NCBI GenBank assembly: GCA_015296085.1
Contig: DVDT01000082.1
Location: 97,156-161,155 of the forward strand
Source of the DNA: Trichormus sp. M33_DOE_039
GTDB taxonomy: Bacteria; Cyanobacteriota; Cyanobacteriia; Cyanobacteriales; Nostocaceae
Direction: 5' to 3'
Length of the DNA stretch: 64,000 nt
In this document: piece by piece, positions 29,608 through 38,827 of the stretch
How positions within the stretch are numbered: position 1 is the stretch's first letter
Layout: each line of letters begins with the position of its first letter
The notes under the pieces: model-generated
Seen by the model: the letters and a program-made list of their open reading frames with translations, nothing else
Database searches by the model: none
What the model was told of the DNA's origin: nothing
Translations under genes and position numbers: made by a program

Positions 29608-29689
29608 TTTGTATATCTCAGTTCAGATATTGAACAGACATTGAGCATATAAGAGTAGCTGTATCAGTTATCAGGAGGGACTGGCGACT

Positions 29690-29795
29690 GGGGATAAGTG
29701 GAAGTTTTACCCCAATGATGGCAGTTGCTACAAGTCGGGCATTGCCCGCCCAACGCAGTGTCTCCCCAATTCTCACCCACTATTCTTAATCCAAA
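29690..29795. repeat. Dispersed repeat copy in the devB leader
   Basis: CCCCAATGATGGCAGTTGC, GGGCATTGCCCGCCC and CAACGCAGTGTCTCCCC. This is the same family as at 26733-26870, 32335-32390, 43735-43965 and 54015-54145. It lies inside the untranslated leader predicted for the exporter operon. Confidence 0.6.
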
Positions 29796-29842
29796 TTCGA
29801 TTTGAGTCAGCAAATTGGGAATTGCTACAAAGGTATGCGATT

Positions 29843-31039
29843 GTGCAAAATTCAAAGCTAGACCGTTCAATTTCTCCTCAATCGATTTTACGTCCAGCCA
29901 TTTTTTTAGCTATCTTTGTATCTTTTGCTGTCATAGGAATCAGTGTTTTTACAGTATTAAAAATAAGGGAAGCATCCAATCAAAAGGTACAAGCACCAAC
30001 AACATTATTACCAGAGCTAAAAACAGTAACCGCTTTAGGACGAATTGAACCCAAGGGGAAAGTTATTCAACTCTCTGCGACTACATCCAGTGAAGGCAGT
30101 CGGGTAGAGCAATTACTAGTAAAAGAGGGAGATAAGGTAAAAGCAGGACAGGTGATTGCGATTTTGGATAGTCGTGAGAAGTTAGAAGCGGCATTAAAAG
30201 CAGCACAGGAACAGGTAAAAGTCGCACAAGCTAACCTCAACCGCACCAAAGCCGGAGCTAAAAAAGGAGAAGTTGTTGCCCAACAAGCTATCATAGCCCG
30301 TCTGCAAGCAGAAGCTAAAGGTGACATAGTCGCTCAGACAGCTACAGCAGCACGATTACGAGCCGAAGTGCAGAACGCTCAAATAGAAAACCAACGTTAT
30401 CAAACACTGTATCAGCAGGGGGCAATTTCTGCTTCCCAGAGTGACAGCCAGCGATTGCGCCTAGAAACTGCCCAGAAAAACTTACAAGAAGCTGAAGCAC
30501 AGTTACAACGCCTGCAAATTAGTAGCCAGCAAAAACTTCAAGAAGCCAAAGCCACCTTAGAGCAAATCACCGAAGTTAGGGGTGTAGACTTAGCGGCTGC
30601 TCAAGCCGAAGTCAATAGTGCCTTAGCAGCCATGAATCAAGCCCAGGTTAATCTTAACCAAGCTTACGTGCGATCGCCCCAAGACGGACAAGTATTTGAA
30701 ATTCACAGTCGTCCTGGGGAATTAGTCTCCAATAATGGCATAGCCGAAATTGGCCAGACTAACCAAATGTACGTCATTGCCGAAGTTTACGAAAGCGATA
30801 TCAGCAAAGTCAAACTAGGTCAGCCAGTGCGAATCATCGGTGATTATCTCCCCGTAGAAATGCAAGGCATAGTTGAACGCAAAGGCTTACAAATCAAGCG
30901 ACAAAACGTCGTGAACACAGACCCCAGCAGCAACATTGACAACCGAGTAGTAGAAGTCCAAATCCGCCTAGATGCTGCCTCTAGTTTAAAAGCTGCTGAT
31001 TTAACAAATATGCAAGTTAAAGCCGTAATCGAGTTGTAA
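29843..31039 (+). CDS. devB: DevB-like periplasmic membrane-fusion (HlyD-type) protein
   Basis: Adaptor of a tripartite ABC exporter. From the chosen start it has about 398 aa: a membrane anchor at 18-39 (FLAIFVSFAVIGISVFTVL), a lipoyl-like half (VTALGRIEPKGKVIQL), a long coiled coil (about 90-265, repeated KAAQEQVKVAQANL-like heptads) and a beta-barrel end (YVRSPQDGQVFEI; VIAEVYESDISKV). I prefer GTG 29843, with AAAGG about nine bases upstream; TTG 29822 would add seven residues. In Anabaena DevBCA exports heterocyst glycolipids, but many paralogues exist, so the symbol marks the family rather than proven function. Confidence 0.88.
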   Translation: MQNSKLDRSISPQSILRPAIFLAIFVSFAVIGISVFTVLKIREASNQKVQAPTTLLPELKTVTALGRIEPKGKVIQLSATTSSEGSRVEQLLVKEGDKVKAGQVIAILDSREKLEAALKAAQEQVKVAQANLNRTKAGAKKGEVVAQQAIIARLQAEAKGDIVAQTATAARLRAEVQNAQIENQRYQTLYQQGAISASQSDSQRLRLETAQKNLQEAEAQLQRLQISSQQKLQEAKATLEQITEVRGVDLAAAQAEVNSALAAMNQAQVNLNQAYVRSPQDGQVFEIHSRPGELVSNNGIAEIGQTNQMYVIAEVYESDISKVKLGQPVRIIGDYLPVEMQGIVERKGLQIKRQNVVNTDPSSNIDNRVVEVQIRLDAASSLKAADLTNMQVKAVIEL

Positions 31040-31116
31040 GGCAACAAAGCACTGGAACAAAGGAAATTTTACCCTAGTGTCCCATGCCCAATTCCCAATT
31101 CCCAATTCCTAAAATT

Positions 31117-32283
31117 ATGTTTCAACAACTGCGACGGCGAACACCTTTAGGTTGGCTGCAACTAAGTCATGAGAAAAGTCGGCTGTTAGTGGCGTTGTCA
31201 GGTATTGCTTTTGCTGACTTACTGATGTTTATGCAGCTGGGCTTTCAAGCAGCTTTGTATGACAGTAACACTCAGCTACATCGCAATTTACAAGCAGATA
31301 TTATTCTCATCGGTTCGCAAACCCGCAACCTGCAACGCATTTCTACTTTTTCTCGACGAAGACTATATCAAGCAATGGATGTATCGGGGGTTAGAGTAGC
31401 AGAGGCTATGTATGTGAGTAACATGGTGTGGAAAAATCCCCAAACCCGCCGCGATACAGAGATTTTAGTCATCGGTATTAATCCAGACAAACCTGCTGTT
31501 GATTTTCCTGAAGTTAAGCAAAAACTCTCAGAAATCAAGTTACCAGATACAGTCTTATTCGACCGTGCAGCTAGAGGAGATTATCAAGCAACGATTGCTC
31601 AACTAGAACAAGGTCAAACAGTCAAGACAGAATTAGAACGGCGCACAATTACCATTACTGGCCTATTTAAATTAGGAGCTTCTTTTGGAGCTGATGGCAC
31701 ACTCATTACTAGCGATCAGAATTTCTTGCGCTTTTTTCCTCGACAACAAGTTTCTAGCGTCAGTTTAGGTTTGATTCAATTACAGCCAGGGGCGAATATT
31801 CAGCAAGTACAAGCCGGATTACAAAAGCGTTTATCACAAGATGTCAAGGTACTGACTCATCGGGAATTTATTGAATTTGAAAATAACTTTTGGCGTAATA
31901 ATTCACCAATAGGATTCATTTTTAGTATTGGGGTATCGATGGGCTTTGTGGTTGGCGTGATTATCGTCTATCAAGTCCTATCTACAGATGTTCATACTCA
32001 CCTGAAAGAGTATGCCACCTTCAAAGCCATAGGATATCGCCATTACTACTTACTAGGTGTGATATTTGAAGAAGCTGTAATTTTAGCTTTATTAGGCTTT
32101 ATTCCAGGAGTAGCAGTATCTTTAGGACTTTATCAATTAACCCGCAGTGCTACCAACTTACCCATCTACATGACCCTCATCCGAGCATTGCAAGTATTGA
32201 TATTAACCATTATTATGTGTGCAATTTCGGGAGCGATCGCCACACGCAAACTACAAGCCGCCGACCCCGCAGATATGTTTTAG
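31117..32283 (+). CDS. devC: DevC-like ABC exporter permease
   Basis: FtsX/MacB-type permease of 388 aa. It begins RRRTPLGWLQLSHEKSR, typical of DevC, has a first membrane helix near 28-50, a large periplasmic domain, and three C-terminal helices (about 265-385; GFIFSIGVSMGFVVGVII, AVILALLGFIPGVAVSLG, LILTIIMCAISG). I start at ATG 31117; an upstream in-frame ATG lies within a CCCAATTCCCAATT repeat and would add non-family residues. It is 77 bp after devB. An AT-rich inverted repeat and a dispersed repeat follow before devA. Confidence 0.92.
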   Translation: MFQQLRRRTPLGWLQLSHEKSRLLVALSGIAFADLLMFMQLGFQAALYDSNTQLHRNLQADIILIGSQTRNLQRISTFSRRRLYQAMDVSGVRVAEAMYVSNMVWKNPQTRRDTEILVIGINPDKPAVDFPEVKQKLSEIKLPDTVLFDRAARGDYQATIAQLEQGQTVKTELERRTITITGLFKLGASFGADGTLITSDQNFLRFFPRQQVSSVSLGLIQLQPGANIQQVQAGLQKRLSQDVKVLTHREFIEFENNFWRNNSPIGFIFSIGVSMGFVVGVIIVYQVLSTDVHTHLKEYATFKAIGYRHYYLLGVIFEEAVILALLGFIPGVAVSLGLYQLTRSATNLPIYMTLIRALQVLILTIIMCAISGAIATRKLQAADPADMF

Positions 32284-32290
32284 ATAAAGA

Positions 32291-32326
32291 AGTAAAAGGT
32301 AAAAAAAGAATCTTTTTACTTTTTTA
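32291..32326. repeat. AT-rich hairpin between devC and devA genes
   Basis: AGTAAAAGGTAAAAAAAGA faces TCTTTTTACTTTTTTACC. Same hairpin family as 1086-1140 and 51562-51620. Inside an operon it could lower devA expression or set an RNA processing point. Confidence 0.6.
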
Positions 32327-32334
32327 CCCCCAAT

Positions 32335-32395
32335 AACGGCAGTTGTCCTCTTGGGGAGAAGCCAGAACGCAGAAAACTCCGCTCTGAACTTCGGG
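32335..32395. repeat. Dispersed repeat copy within the exporter operon
   Basis: AATAACGGCAGTTGTCC, CTTGGGGAGAAGCC and TTCGGGGGTTTCCCCTG. With the hairpin before it, it fills most of the 184-bp gap between devC and devA. Confidence 0.55.
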
Positions 32396-32467
32396 GGTTT
32401 CCCCTGTGTACCCATCCTTGCTTTCCCAATGCCCTATGCCCAATACACAATACCCTATGCCCTAATC

Positions 32468-33166
32468 ATGCCCACCATCATTTCTATTCGGAATCTCGAT
32501 CATTACTTTGGTAATGGTTCATTGCGTAAGCAGGTTTTATGTAATATCAACTTAGAAATTAACAAAGGTGAAATTGTCATTTTGACAGGGCCTTCTGGTT
32601 CTGGTAAAACCACGCTACTGACAGTAGTTGGTGGATTGCGTGCTGCTCAGTCTGGAAGTTTACGAGTGTTAGGTAGAGAACTTTGTGGCGCGGATGCAGA
32701 AAGATTAGTCCAGGCACGACGCAGTAACGGCTATATATTTCAGTCTCATAATCTGCACGGTAGTTTAACAGCTCTCCAAAACGTCAAAATGGGTTTAGAG
32801 TTGCACCAGCACATTGAGCTAGAAGCAATGGAAACTCGTGCAGTGCAGATTCTAGAGCAAGTAGGGTTAGGAAATCGCCTACACTATTATCCCAGTCAAC
32901 TTTCTGGAGGGCAAAAGCAAAGAGTTGCGATCGCCCGTGCTTTAGTCAGTCATCCCCAAATGGTTCTAGCAGATGAACCCACAGCCGCCTTAGATAGTCA
33001 ATCTGGTCGGGATGTGGTTAACCTCATGCAAAAACTCGCTCAAGAACAAAGCTGTACAATCTTAATGGTGACTCACGACAATCGTATTCTCGACATAGCT
33101 GATCGCATCGTACATATGGAAGACGGCAAACTAGTCAATAAAATGCTCGGTGCAATTACTCAATAG
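32468..33166 (+). CDS. devA: DevA-like ABC exporter ATPase
   Basis: 232-aa ATPase of the MacB/LolD type that powers the DevBC exporter. Walker A is GPSGSGKTTLLT, the Q-loop region YIFQSHNLHGSLTA, the signature LSGGQKQRVAIARAL and Walker B MVLADEPTAALD, then the H-loop in ILMVTHDNR. I start at ATG 32468 (MPTIISIRNLDHYFG), since the 39 codons upstream in frame come from repeat sequence. A terminator follows about 150 bp after the stop. Confidence 0.94.
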   Translation: MPTIISIRNLDHYFGNGSLRKQVLCNINLEINKGEIVILTGPSGSGKTTLLTVVGGLRAAQSGSLRVLGRELCGADAERLVQARRSNGYIFQSHNLHGSLTALQNVKMGLELHQHIELEAMETRAVQILEQVGLGNRLHYYPSQLSGGQKQRVAIARALVSHPQMVLADEPTAALDSQSGRDVVNLMQKLAQEQSCTILMVTHDNRILDIADRIVHMEDGKLVNKMLGAITQ

Positions 33167-33314
33167 TCAGCAGTCATTAGTCATGAGGATAAAATCTACC
33201 TGATACCAAATCCCCACTTCTTCACATACTCGTCGTATCCTTGTAATATTTCCGCCACAACTCTCTGTCATATTTAATAATGTATTTGGTTACAAAATGC
33301 TTTTTTTGGGTTAC

Positions 33315-33338
33315 AAGGTAGGCCTTCCTGCCTTTTTT
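33315..33338 (+). terminator. Terminator downstream of the devBCA-like operon
   Basis: AAGGTAGG, loop CCTT, CCTGCCTT (one G-T pair), then a run of T residues. Confidence 0.72.
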
Positions 33339-33423
33339 ATTGGCAAATTTCCGAAATAGAATTATCTGACTGGGAGATGTAAACTATTAGACTATCAAAT
33401 TAATAGTTCAGTCAGAAAATCCG

Positions 33424-33945
33424 ATGAATGATGTCCAGTTCTTGCGGTTGTTTGGTTTTATCTTTGGCGGTATTGGTAGTATATTCGCGGTTATTGGCAT
33501 CATAGTTAGGTTCAATATTCGTTCCTTCGTCACCACATCAGTAATTACTCAAGGAACAGTCATCGATTTAAGCCGACGTTCATCATTCTATTATCCGGTA
33601 GTAGAATTTACACCCTCTTCTGGCGATTCCACAATATTTGAAGCTAATTCAGGAAGCAACCCGCCAGCATTTCAATAGGGTCAGCAAGTAGCCGTCATGA
33701 ACGGCGTACATAAGAAAGCATGAAACAGTCTTTCCCTTACACCTCTATATCCTTACACCCCTACACCCCTTCTTCAAGCTAGAAGTACTATACAATCCGC
33801 AAGTGCCAAATTCTGCCATGATTACTGGCTAGAGTTATGGTTTCTACCTGTGATGTTTACTGGTATGGGTTCAGTTTTTGTCCTGATTGGAGGAATTGTA
33901 TTAATTAAATCTTTTCCGCAACTACTGAGACTATGGAGTGAATAG
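33424..33945 (+). pseudogene. DUF3592-type membrane protein remnant
   Basis: The first 84 codons give a membrane helix (FGFIFGGIGSIFAVIGIIV) and TTSVITQGTVIDL then YYPVVEFTPSSG, as in DUF3592 proteins, but stop after NPPAFQ. The expected next part appears in pieces: GQQVAV directly after the stop, VLYNPQVP-like codons near 33785 in another frame, and LWFLPVMFTGMGSVFVLIGG then SFPQLLRLWSE ending at 33945. About 85 bp between the second and third pieces is intergenic-type repeat (TTACACCCCTACACCCC). So an intact gene was broken by a repeat insertion plus small indels. Confidence 0.78.
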
Positions 33946-34262
33946 TGGTGTGTCGGTCAATTTGTACTGCTAGTTCTATGTGATTCGTGAAAACAATTAA
34001 AAGAGAACAGGGATTAGTTTTAGTAACCGTAACATGGGTGAAGCGTTTTGATGCCTGACTGCCTTCTTTTGTGAACAGCCATTATTGTGGATTTTTCACC
34101 TCTACAGAGGTACGGTTATTTTCAAAAAACAGGTAGGGTTACTATATATATTTTTTGTTAATTTAAAATCATAATTATTTATGCTTGGCACTATACCTAG
34201 CAAACGCAAAATCTCTCATCTTAGAAAAAAACTTAAAAGTAATTTTTACAGGAGGCTGGTAG
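33946..34262. other. Spacer upstream of dnaJ-like gene
   Basis: 317 bp, AT-rich toward its right end. The ribosome site AGGAGG at 34250-34255 serves the DnaJ-like gene. A small palindrome CCTCTACAGAGG lies near 34099. No gene seen. Confidence 0.4.
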
Positions 34263-35261
34263 ATGGCTACAACTGACTTCAAGGACTATTACGCGATTTT
34301 GGGAGTTAGTAAAACTGCCAGTCCCGAAGAGATTAAACAAGCTTTTCGTAAACTAGCTCGCAAATATCACCCTGATGTTAATCCTGGAAATAAACAAGCG
34401 GAAGCAAGCTTCAAAGAAGTGAATGAAGCTTATGAAGTATTGTCAGATACAGATAAACGGAAAAAATATGATCAATTCGGTCAATATTGGCGACAAGTAG
34501 GTGATGGTGGCTTCCCTGGCGGTGCTGGTGTTGATATGGGCGGTTTTGATTTCAGTCAATACGGCACTTTTGATGAGTTTATCAATGAATTATTAGGACG
34601 CTTTGGTGGTGGTGCGCCTCGTGGTGGACGACAAAGTTATTCTTATCAAACCCCTGGAGGGCGACCTGGGGGTAGTTATGGCGGTTTTGGTGACTTTGGG
34701 TTTCAGGATGTCGGCACAGGTGGGGCGCAAGATACAGAGGCTACTATTACTTTGACTTTTGCAGAAGCTTTTGCTGGTTCTCAAAAGCGTTTTAGCATTG
34801 GTAACGAAACATTAGACGTTCGTATCCCGCCAGGAGCAAAACCAGGTAATCGTTTGCGGGTAAAAGGTAAAGGTCAATTTAATCCGATGACTCAGCAACG
34901 GGGTGATTTGTACTTAAAGGTGGAATTACAGCCGCACTCATTCTTTCAGATTGAAGGTGATAATTTGGTTTGTGAAGTTCCCATTACCCCTGATGAAGCT
35001 GCTTTGGGTGCGTCAATTGATGTTCCGACACCCGATGGTAGTGTAAATGTCAAGTTACCTGCTGGTGTGCGTTCTGGTCAATCTTTGCGTTTACGGGGTA
35101 AAGGCTGGCATCTTCCCAAAGGTGGACGTGGCGATCAGTTGGTGAAAGTGGCGATCGTTCCACCTAAAGACATGAGCCAACAAGAACGGGAATATTATGA
35201 AAAAATCCGGGCGATCCGTAGTTACAACCCCCGGAGTCATTTACAGCAAATCAAACTGTAA
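34263..35261 (+). CDS. DnaJ/CbpA-type co-chaperone without zinc finger
   Basis: 332 aa. J domain at 1-75 with the HPD motif ([11 protein letters not shown]), a Gly/Phe-rich stretch (about 80-160, e.g. [17 protein letters not shown]) and C-terminal substrate-binding domains (about 165-315, [19 protein letters not shown]). The CxxCxGxG zinc-finger repeats of DnaJ type I are absent, so it is a CbpA-like type II J protein that stimulates Hsp70. AGGAGG lies seven bases before the ATG. Its stop is only 23 bp from the convergent WD40 gene. Confidence 0.92.
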   Translation: MATTDFKDYYAILGVSKTASPEEIKQAFRKLARKYHPDVNPGNKQAEASFKEVNEAYEVLSDTDKRKKYDQFGQYWRQVGDGGFPGGAGVDMGGFDFSQYGTFDEFINELLGRFGGGAPRGGRQSYSYQTPGGRPGGSYGGFGDFGFQDVGTGGAQDTEATITLTFAEAFAGSQKRFSIGNETLDVRIPPGAKPGNRLRVKGKGQFNPMTQQRGDLYLKVELQPHSFFQIEGDNLVCEVPITPDEAALGASIDVPTPDGSVNVKLPAGVRSGQSLRLRGKGWHLPKGGRGDQLVKVAIVPPKDMSQQEREYYEKIRAIRSYNPRSHLQQIKL

Positions 35262-35284
35262 TAGCTTAACCTCAGATATTGGAC

Positions 35285-38200
35285 TTATTGACTGTTCTGA
35301 CAAAGAGAGCGATCGCCTGCTTCTACTGCGGCATTAGTTTTCAAATAATCCTGCACAAGAGAACAAGCATCAACCAGGGCATTGAGTTTGAGAATATGGG
35401 GCAAATTCCAGATAATTAGTGTGTTGTCATCACCCCCTGAAGCCAAGAAAGTTCCATCGCGGCTGACAGCAATTTTCCGAATGGCTGCGGTATGACTTCT
35501 GAGGGTGGTTATTTCTGTACCATCCAACTTCCAGAGTTTGACGGTAGCATCTACACTACCAGAAGCAATTACTTTACCATCAGGACTAAACCCTACCCCC
35601 CAAATCGCAGCTGTGTGACCTTTGAATGTTTGCAATAACTTGCCATCCAACGTCCATAACTTCACAGTATTATCACCGCTTCCGGTTGCTACCATCTGAC
35701 CGTCGGGACTAAAGGCCACTCTCCACACTGATGCTGAATGCCCAGCAAAAGTTGTGAGCAACTTACCATCCAGTGTCCACAACTTCGCAGTACCATCAGC
35801 ACTAGCCGAAGCCACCATCTGACCGTCGGGACTAAAGACTACTTGCCAAACTTCTGCTTGATGTCCTTTGAGAATCTGTGATTGAGGTTGATTACGTTTC
35901 CATATCTGAGCAATCTTCTCAATATTAGCAATGGCGATCGCTTGACCGTCGGGACTTAAAGCCACGTCTGAGATTTTACCGTTGCTATCTTTGTAACCAG
36001 CAACATCAGTGCCATCTCGCTGTTTGATTTTTATCTTCGTGTCGTCAGCAAAAAGCGCAACTAACTTGCCATCCTCACTTAAGGAAACATCGAAGACAAC
36101 ACTTTTTTCGGTCAAGGTTTTTAGCAATTTACCTTGACGACTCCAAAATTTCGCAACCTTTTCGTGACTAGCTGTGGCAATGGTGGAACTATCGCCGGTA
36201 ATAGCTATTGCCCATATTCCTCCGCTATGGGCAATTACACTTTTTTGAAAAGGATTTTGGCTTTGCCAGAGTCTGACAAGGTTTTCTGCACCAGCCGAAG
36301 CAATAAAGCTACCATCACGGCTGAAACTCACTCCCCAAACAGAAGCACTATGTCCTCTTAGGGTTCTCTGATCTGTACCATCGATACTCCATAGTTTCAT
36401 AGTCTTGTCGAGACTTGCAGAGACAATAGTCTGACCATCAGGACTAAATGCTACTCCCGTAATCCCCGCACTGTGACCTTGCAGAGTGTTTTTAAGACGA
36501 TATTTGCCATCTTTACTATCTCGCTGCCACAGTTTCACTGTTTTATCTTCACTCGCGGAAGCAATAGTTTGACCATCAGGACTAAATGCTACTCCCACCA
36601 CCCAAGCTTGATGACCTTGCAGAATTTGTAGGAGTTTGGGGTTTTGCCAGCCTGTAGCATCTCGTTGCCATAGTTTTACTGTCCCGTCGAGATTTGTGGC
36701 CGCAACGGTTTGGCCATCGGGACTAAAAGCTACTCCCCAAAATCCCCATTTGTAACCTGCAAATGTTTTCAGGAGTTTACCATCTTGCTGCCAAAACCTA
36801 ACTGTTCTGTCCCAACCAGCAGAGACAAGAAACTGACCATCAGGACTAAAGGCGACTCCCCAAACGGAAGCTGTATGACCTTTGAATATTTTAAATATTC
36901 GCCACACTGCATCTGTATCTTCCCGCTTCCAGAGTTTAATCGTACCATCTTCATTGGCTGAGGCGAGGAACTGACCATCAGGACTAAATTTGACTGCTCT
37001 CACTGCTCCTTGATGATTTTTGAGAGTGGCGACTGCTGTACCATCGCGTCGCCACAGCCTGATGGTTTTATCTATACTGGCTGAAGCAATGAGCGAACTA
37101 TCAGGGCTGACATCTACTGCCATGACAGCTGCTGTATGACCAGAAAACCGATTGTATTCATCTGCACCATATATTGCTTGCTGTAATACAGCATTCACCT
37201 TATGCTCAATCTTGGTGTTTGGTTTTCCTAGTTTTTTCAATCTCTGTTTGGCTTTAATTGCTTCTACGAGAGCATCTAATCTTCGATTTGAGGTAAACAT
37301 TCCCTCAGAAGCAGATACCAAAGCTCTAATTTCACTGCTTTTGGCTTGGTTTTCGCTGCTTTTGGCTTGGCGATACAAAATGTAAGTTCCTAAAGCCAAA
37401 CTACTGGAAATAAAGAACTTAATACACACTACAATCAGCAGCCATCTTTGTAATTTAGCAGTCTTTTCTTCTTGTAGTAGTCGTGCTTCCGTTTCTTTAG
37501 CCCGCGCCGCTTCTAATGTCGTTTGTATTTCGCGCTGTTCGTACTCTTGACTAGCAGAGAGAAAACGATAATCTAAATTGCTTAAGCTTTTGCCCTGCGA
37601 CCAAGTTTGAGCATCTTTGAGAGCCTGTCCTCGCAATAAACGTGACTCATCTTGATAATTGGATGCTACCCAAGCATTAAAAATTTGCGAGTAAGGACGC
37701 AAATTATCTAACTGTCTTTTAACCCATTGATCATTAAAAATATGTCGATAAATAGGATTTTTAATTTTGAGATAACCTTGGTGTCTCTCGACTAAACCGG
37801 ATAACAATAGTTCTTTTTGTTCTTGACTATCGTTGCTGGCTACAGGCGGACTACCAGCCTTAGCTTGTAATACCTGCTGATAAACCCCTAATAACCTCCC
37901 GGCTCGTTGTTCATCGAATAGAAGGCGATCGCGAATCGTACGCAGGTGTTCGGGTTCATCTTTTGTTTCCCAGTGTTGGATAATGTGCTTTTTTACCAGT
38001 TGCTCCACCCAATAACCTGCGGTGGCTGGCGGTAAATCAATTTTTCGATTTGGTGTTTGCCATGCAGTTTGTACGACTATCTGACAAAGTTTTTGCGTTA
38101 AAAAAGGTTGTCCACCTGTCCAGTCAATAATCTTTTGTAATACTGCTTGTGGTTGACTGATTACTGCTTCTAATCCTTGGATTAATGGTGTGGCTTCTTC

Positions 38201-38827
38201 TAGCGTAAAACCATACAACTGAATTGCCGTACCAATATTAAAGGGTGTGCGACGCTTATCAGTGATGAGGTCAGATGGACTGACTACCCCAAACACTGCA
38301 AATCCTAAGCGTTGAAATTTCGGATCATGCGCTCTTTGGTTATAGCAATGACGAATCCAAGCAAAAAAGTCGCTAGCTGAAAAACTTAAGCTCAACAAAC
38401 TATCAATCTCGTCAATCAAAATAAAAATACGCCGACTTTCTTGCTGGGATAATAAAACCTCTTCTAAGAACTGGTTTAGTTTCTGTATAGGCGATAGACC
38501 AGCTTGCATCTCCCACCATTGTTTAAAATTAAATTTCTCAACAAAATTGAAGCCGTAAAAAAGACTTATAATAACCCCTTTGTACCATTGCTCAGTTGTT
38601 GTATCCTCACTACCTAGCCTTGTTACATCTATATAAATACAGCTATGACCTTCTTGCGTTAGATAATCTCTAGTGCGATGCAGTAGAGATGATTTCCCCA
38701 TTTGGCGGGAGTTGAAGACGTAACAAAAATCACCAGCTTTGAGACTGGCATAGAGTTGTTTGTCTGCCTGACGAATAACATAACTAGGATCGTCACTATG
38801 AAGACTGCCACCAACTTGGTATTTCAT
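35285..38827 (-). CDS. AAA-like ATPase with 14 WD40 repeats
   Basis: 1180 aa. Residues 1-370 form an AAA-like (AAA_35-type) ATPase: Walker A NSRQMGKSSLL at 39-49 and Walker B IFILIDEIDSLL near 135. A basic coiled coil (about 425-458) leads to a membrane helix (about 459-482). From about 560 to 1140 I count 14 WD40 repeats of the form GHxAxVWGVAFSPDGQ...DKTVKLW, i.e. enough for two seven-bladed propellers; repeats 8-10 are the most degenerate. Such proteins are thought to be large scaffold or signalling proteins in filamentous cyanobacteria; the actual role is unknown. It converges closely with the DnaJ-like gene. Confidence 0.92.
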   Translation of the reverse strand: MKYQVGGSLHSDDPSYVIRQADKQLYASLKAGDFCYVFNSRQMGKSSLLHRTRDYLTQEGHSCIYIDVTRLGSEDTTTEQWYKGVIISLFYGFNFVEKFNFKQWWEMQAGLSPIQKLNQFLEEVLLSQQESRRIFILIDEIDSLLSLSFSASDFFAWIRHCYNQRAHDPKFQRLGFAVFGVVSPSDLITDKRRTPFNIGTAIQLYGFTLEEATPLIQGLEAVISQPQAVLQKIIDWTGGQPFLTQKLCQIVVQTAWQTPNRKIDLPPATAGYWVEQLVKKHIIQHWETKDEPEHLRTIRDRLLFDEQRAGRLLGVYQQVLQAKAGSPPVASNDSQEQKELLLSGLVERHQGYLKIKNPIYRHIFNDQWVKRQLDNLRPYSQIFNAWVASNYQDESRLLRGQALKDAQTWSQGKSLSNLDYRFLSASQEYEQREIQTTLEAARAKETEARLLQEEKTAKLQRWLLIVVCIKFFISSSLALGTYILYRQAKSSENQAKSSEIRALVSASEGMFTSNRRLDALVEAIKAKQRLKKLGKPNTKIEHKVNAVLQQAIYGADEYNRFSGHTAAVMAVDVSPDSSLIASASIDKTIRLWRRDGTAVATLKNHQGAVRAVKFSPDGQFLASANEDGTIKLWKREDTDAVWRIFKIFKGHTASVWGVAFSPDGQFLVSAGWDRTVRFWQQDGKLLKTFAGYKWGFWGVAFSPDGQTVAATNLDGTVKLWQRDATGWQNPKLLQILQGHQAWVVGVAFSPDGQTIASASEDKTVKLWQRDSKDGKYRLKNTLQGHSAGITGVAFSPDGQTIVSASLDKTMKLWSIDGTDQRTLRGHSASVWGVSFSRDGSFIASAGAENLVRLWQSQNPFQKSVIAHSGGIWAIAITGDSSTIATASHEKVAKFWSRQGKLLKTLTEKSVVFDVSLSEDGKLVALFADDTKIKIKQRDGTDVAGYKDSNGKISDVALSPDGQAIAIANIEKIAQIWKRNQPQSQILKGHQAEVWQVVFSPDGQMVASASADGTAKLWTLDGKLLTTFAGHSASVWRVAFSPDGQMVATGSGDNTVKLWTLDGKLLQTFKGHTAAIWGVGFSPDGKVIASGSVDATVKLWKLDGTEITTLRSHTAAIRKIAVSRDGTFLASGGDDNTLIIWNLPHILKLNALVDACSLVQDYLKTNAAVEAGDRSLCQNSQ

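Noticed and set aside
35400..37150. Tandem DNA repeats as a separate repeat feature
   Set aside because: They are the coding repeats of the 14 WD40 units and need no separate explanation.
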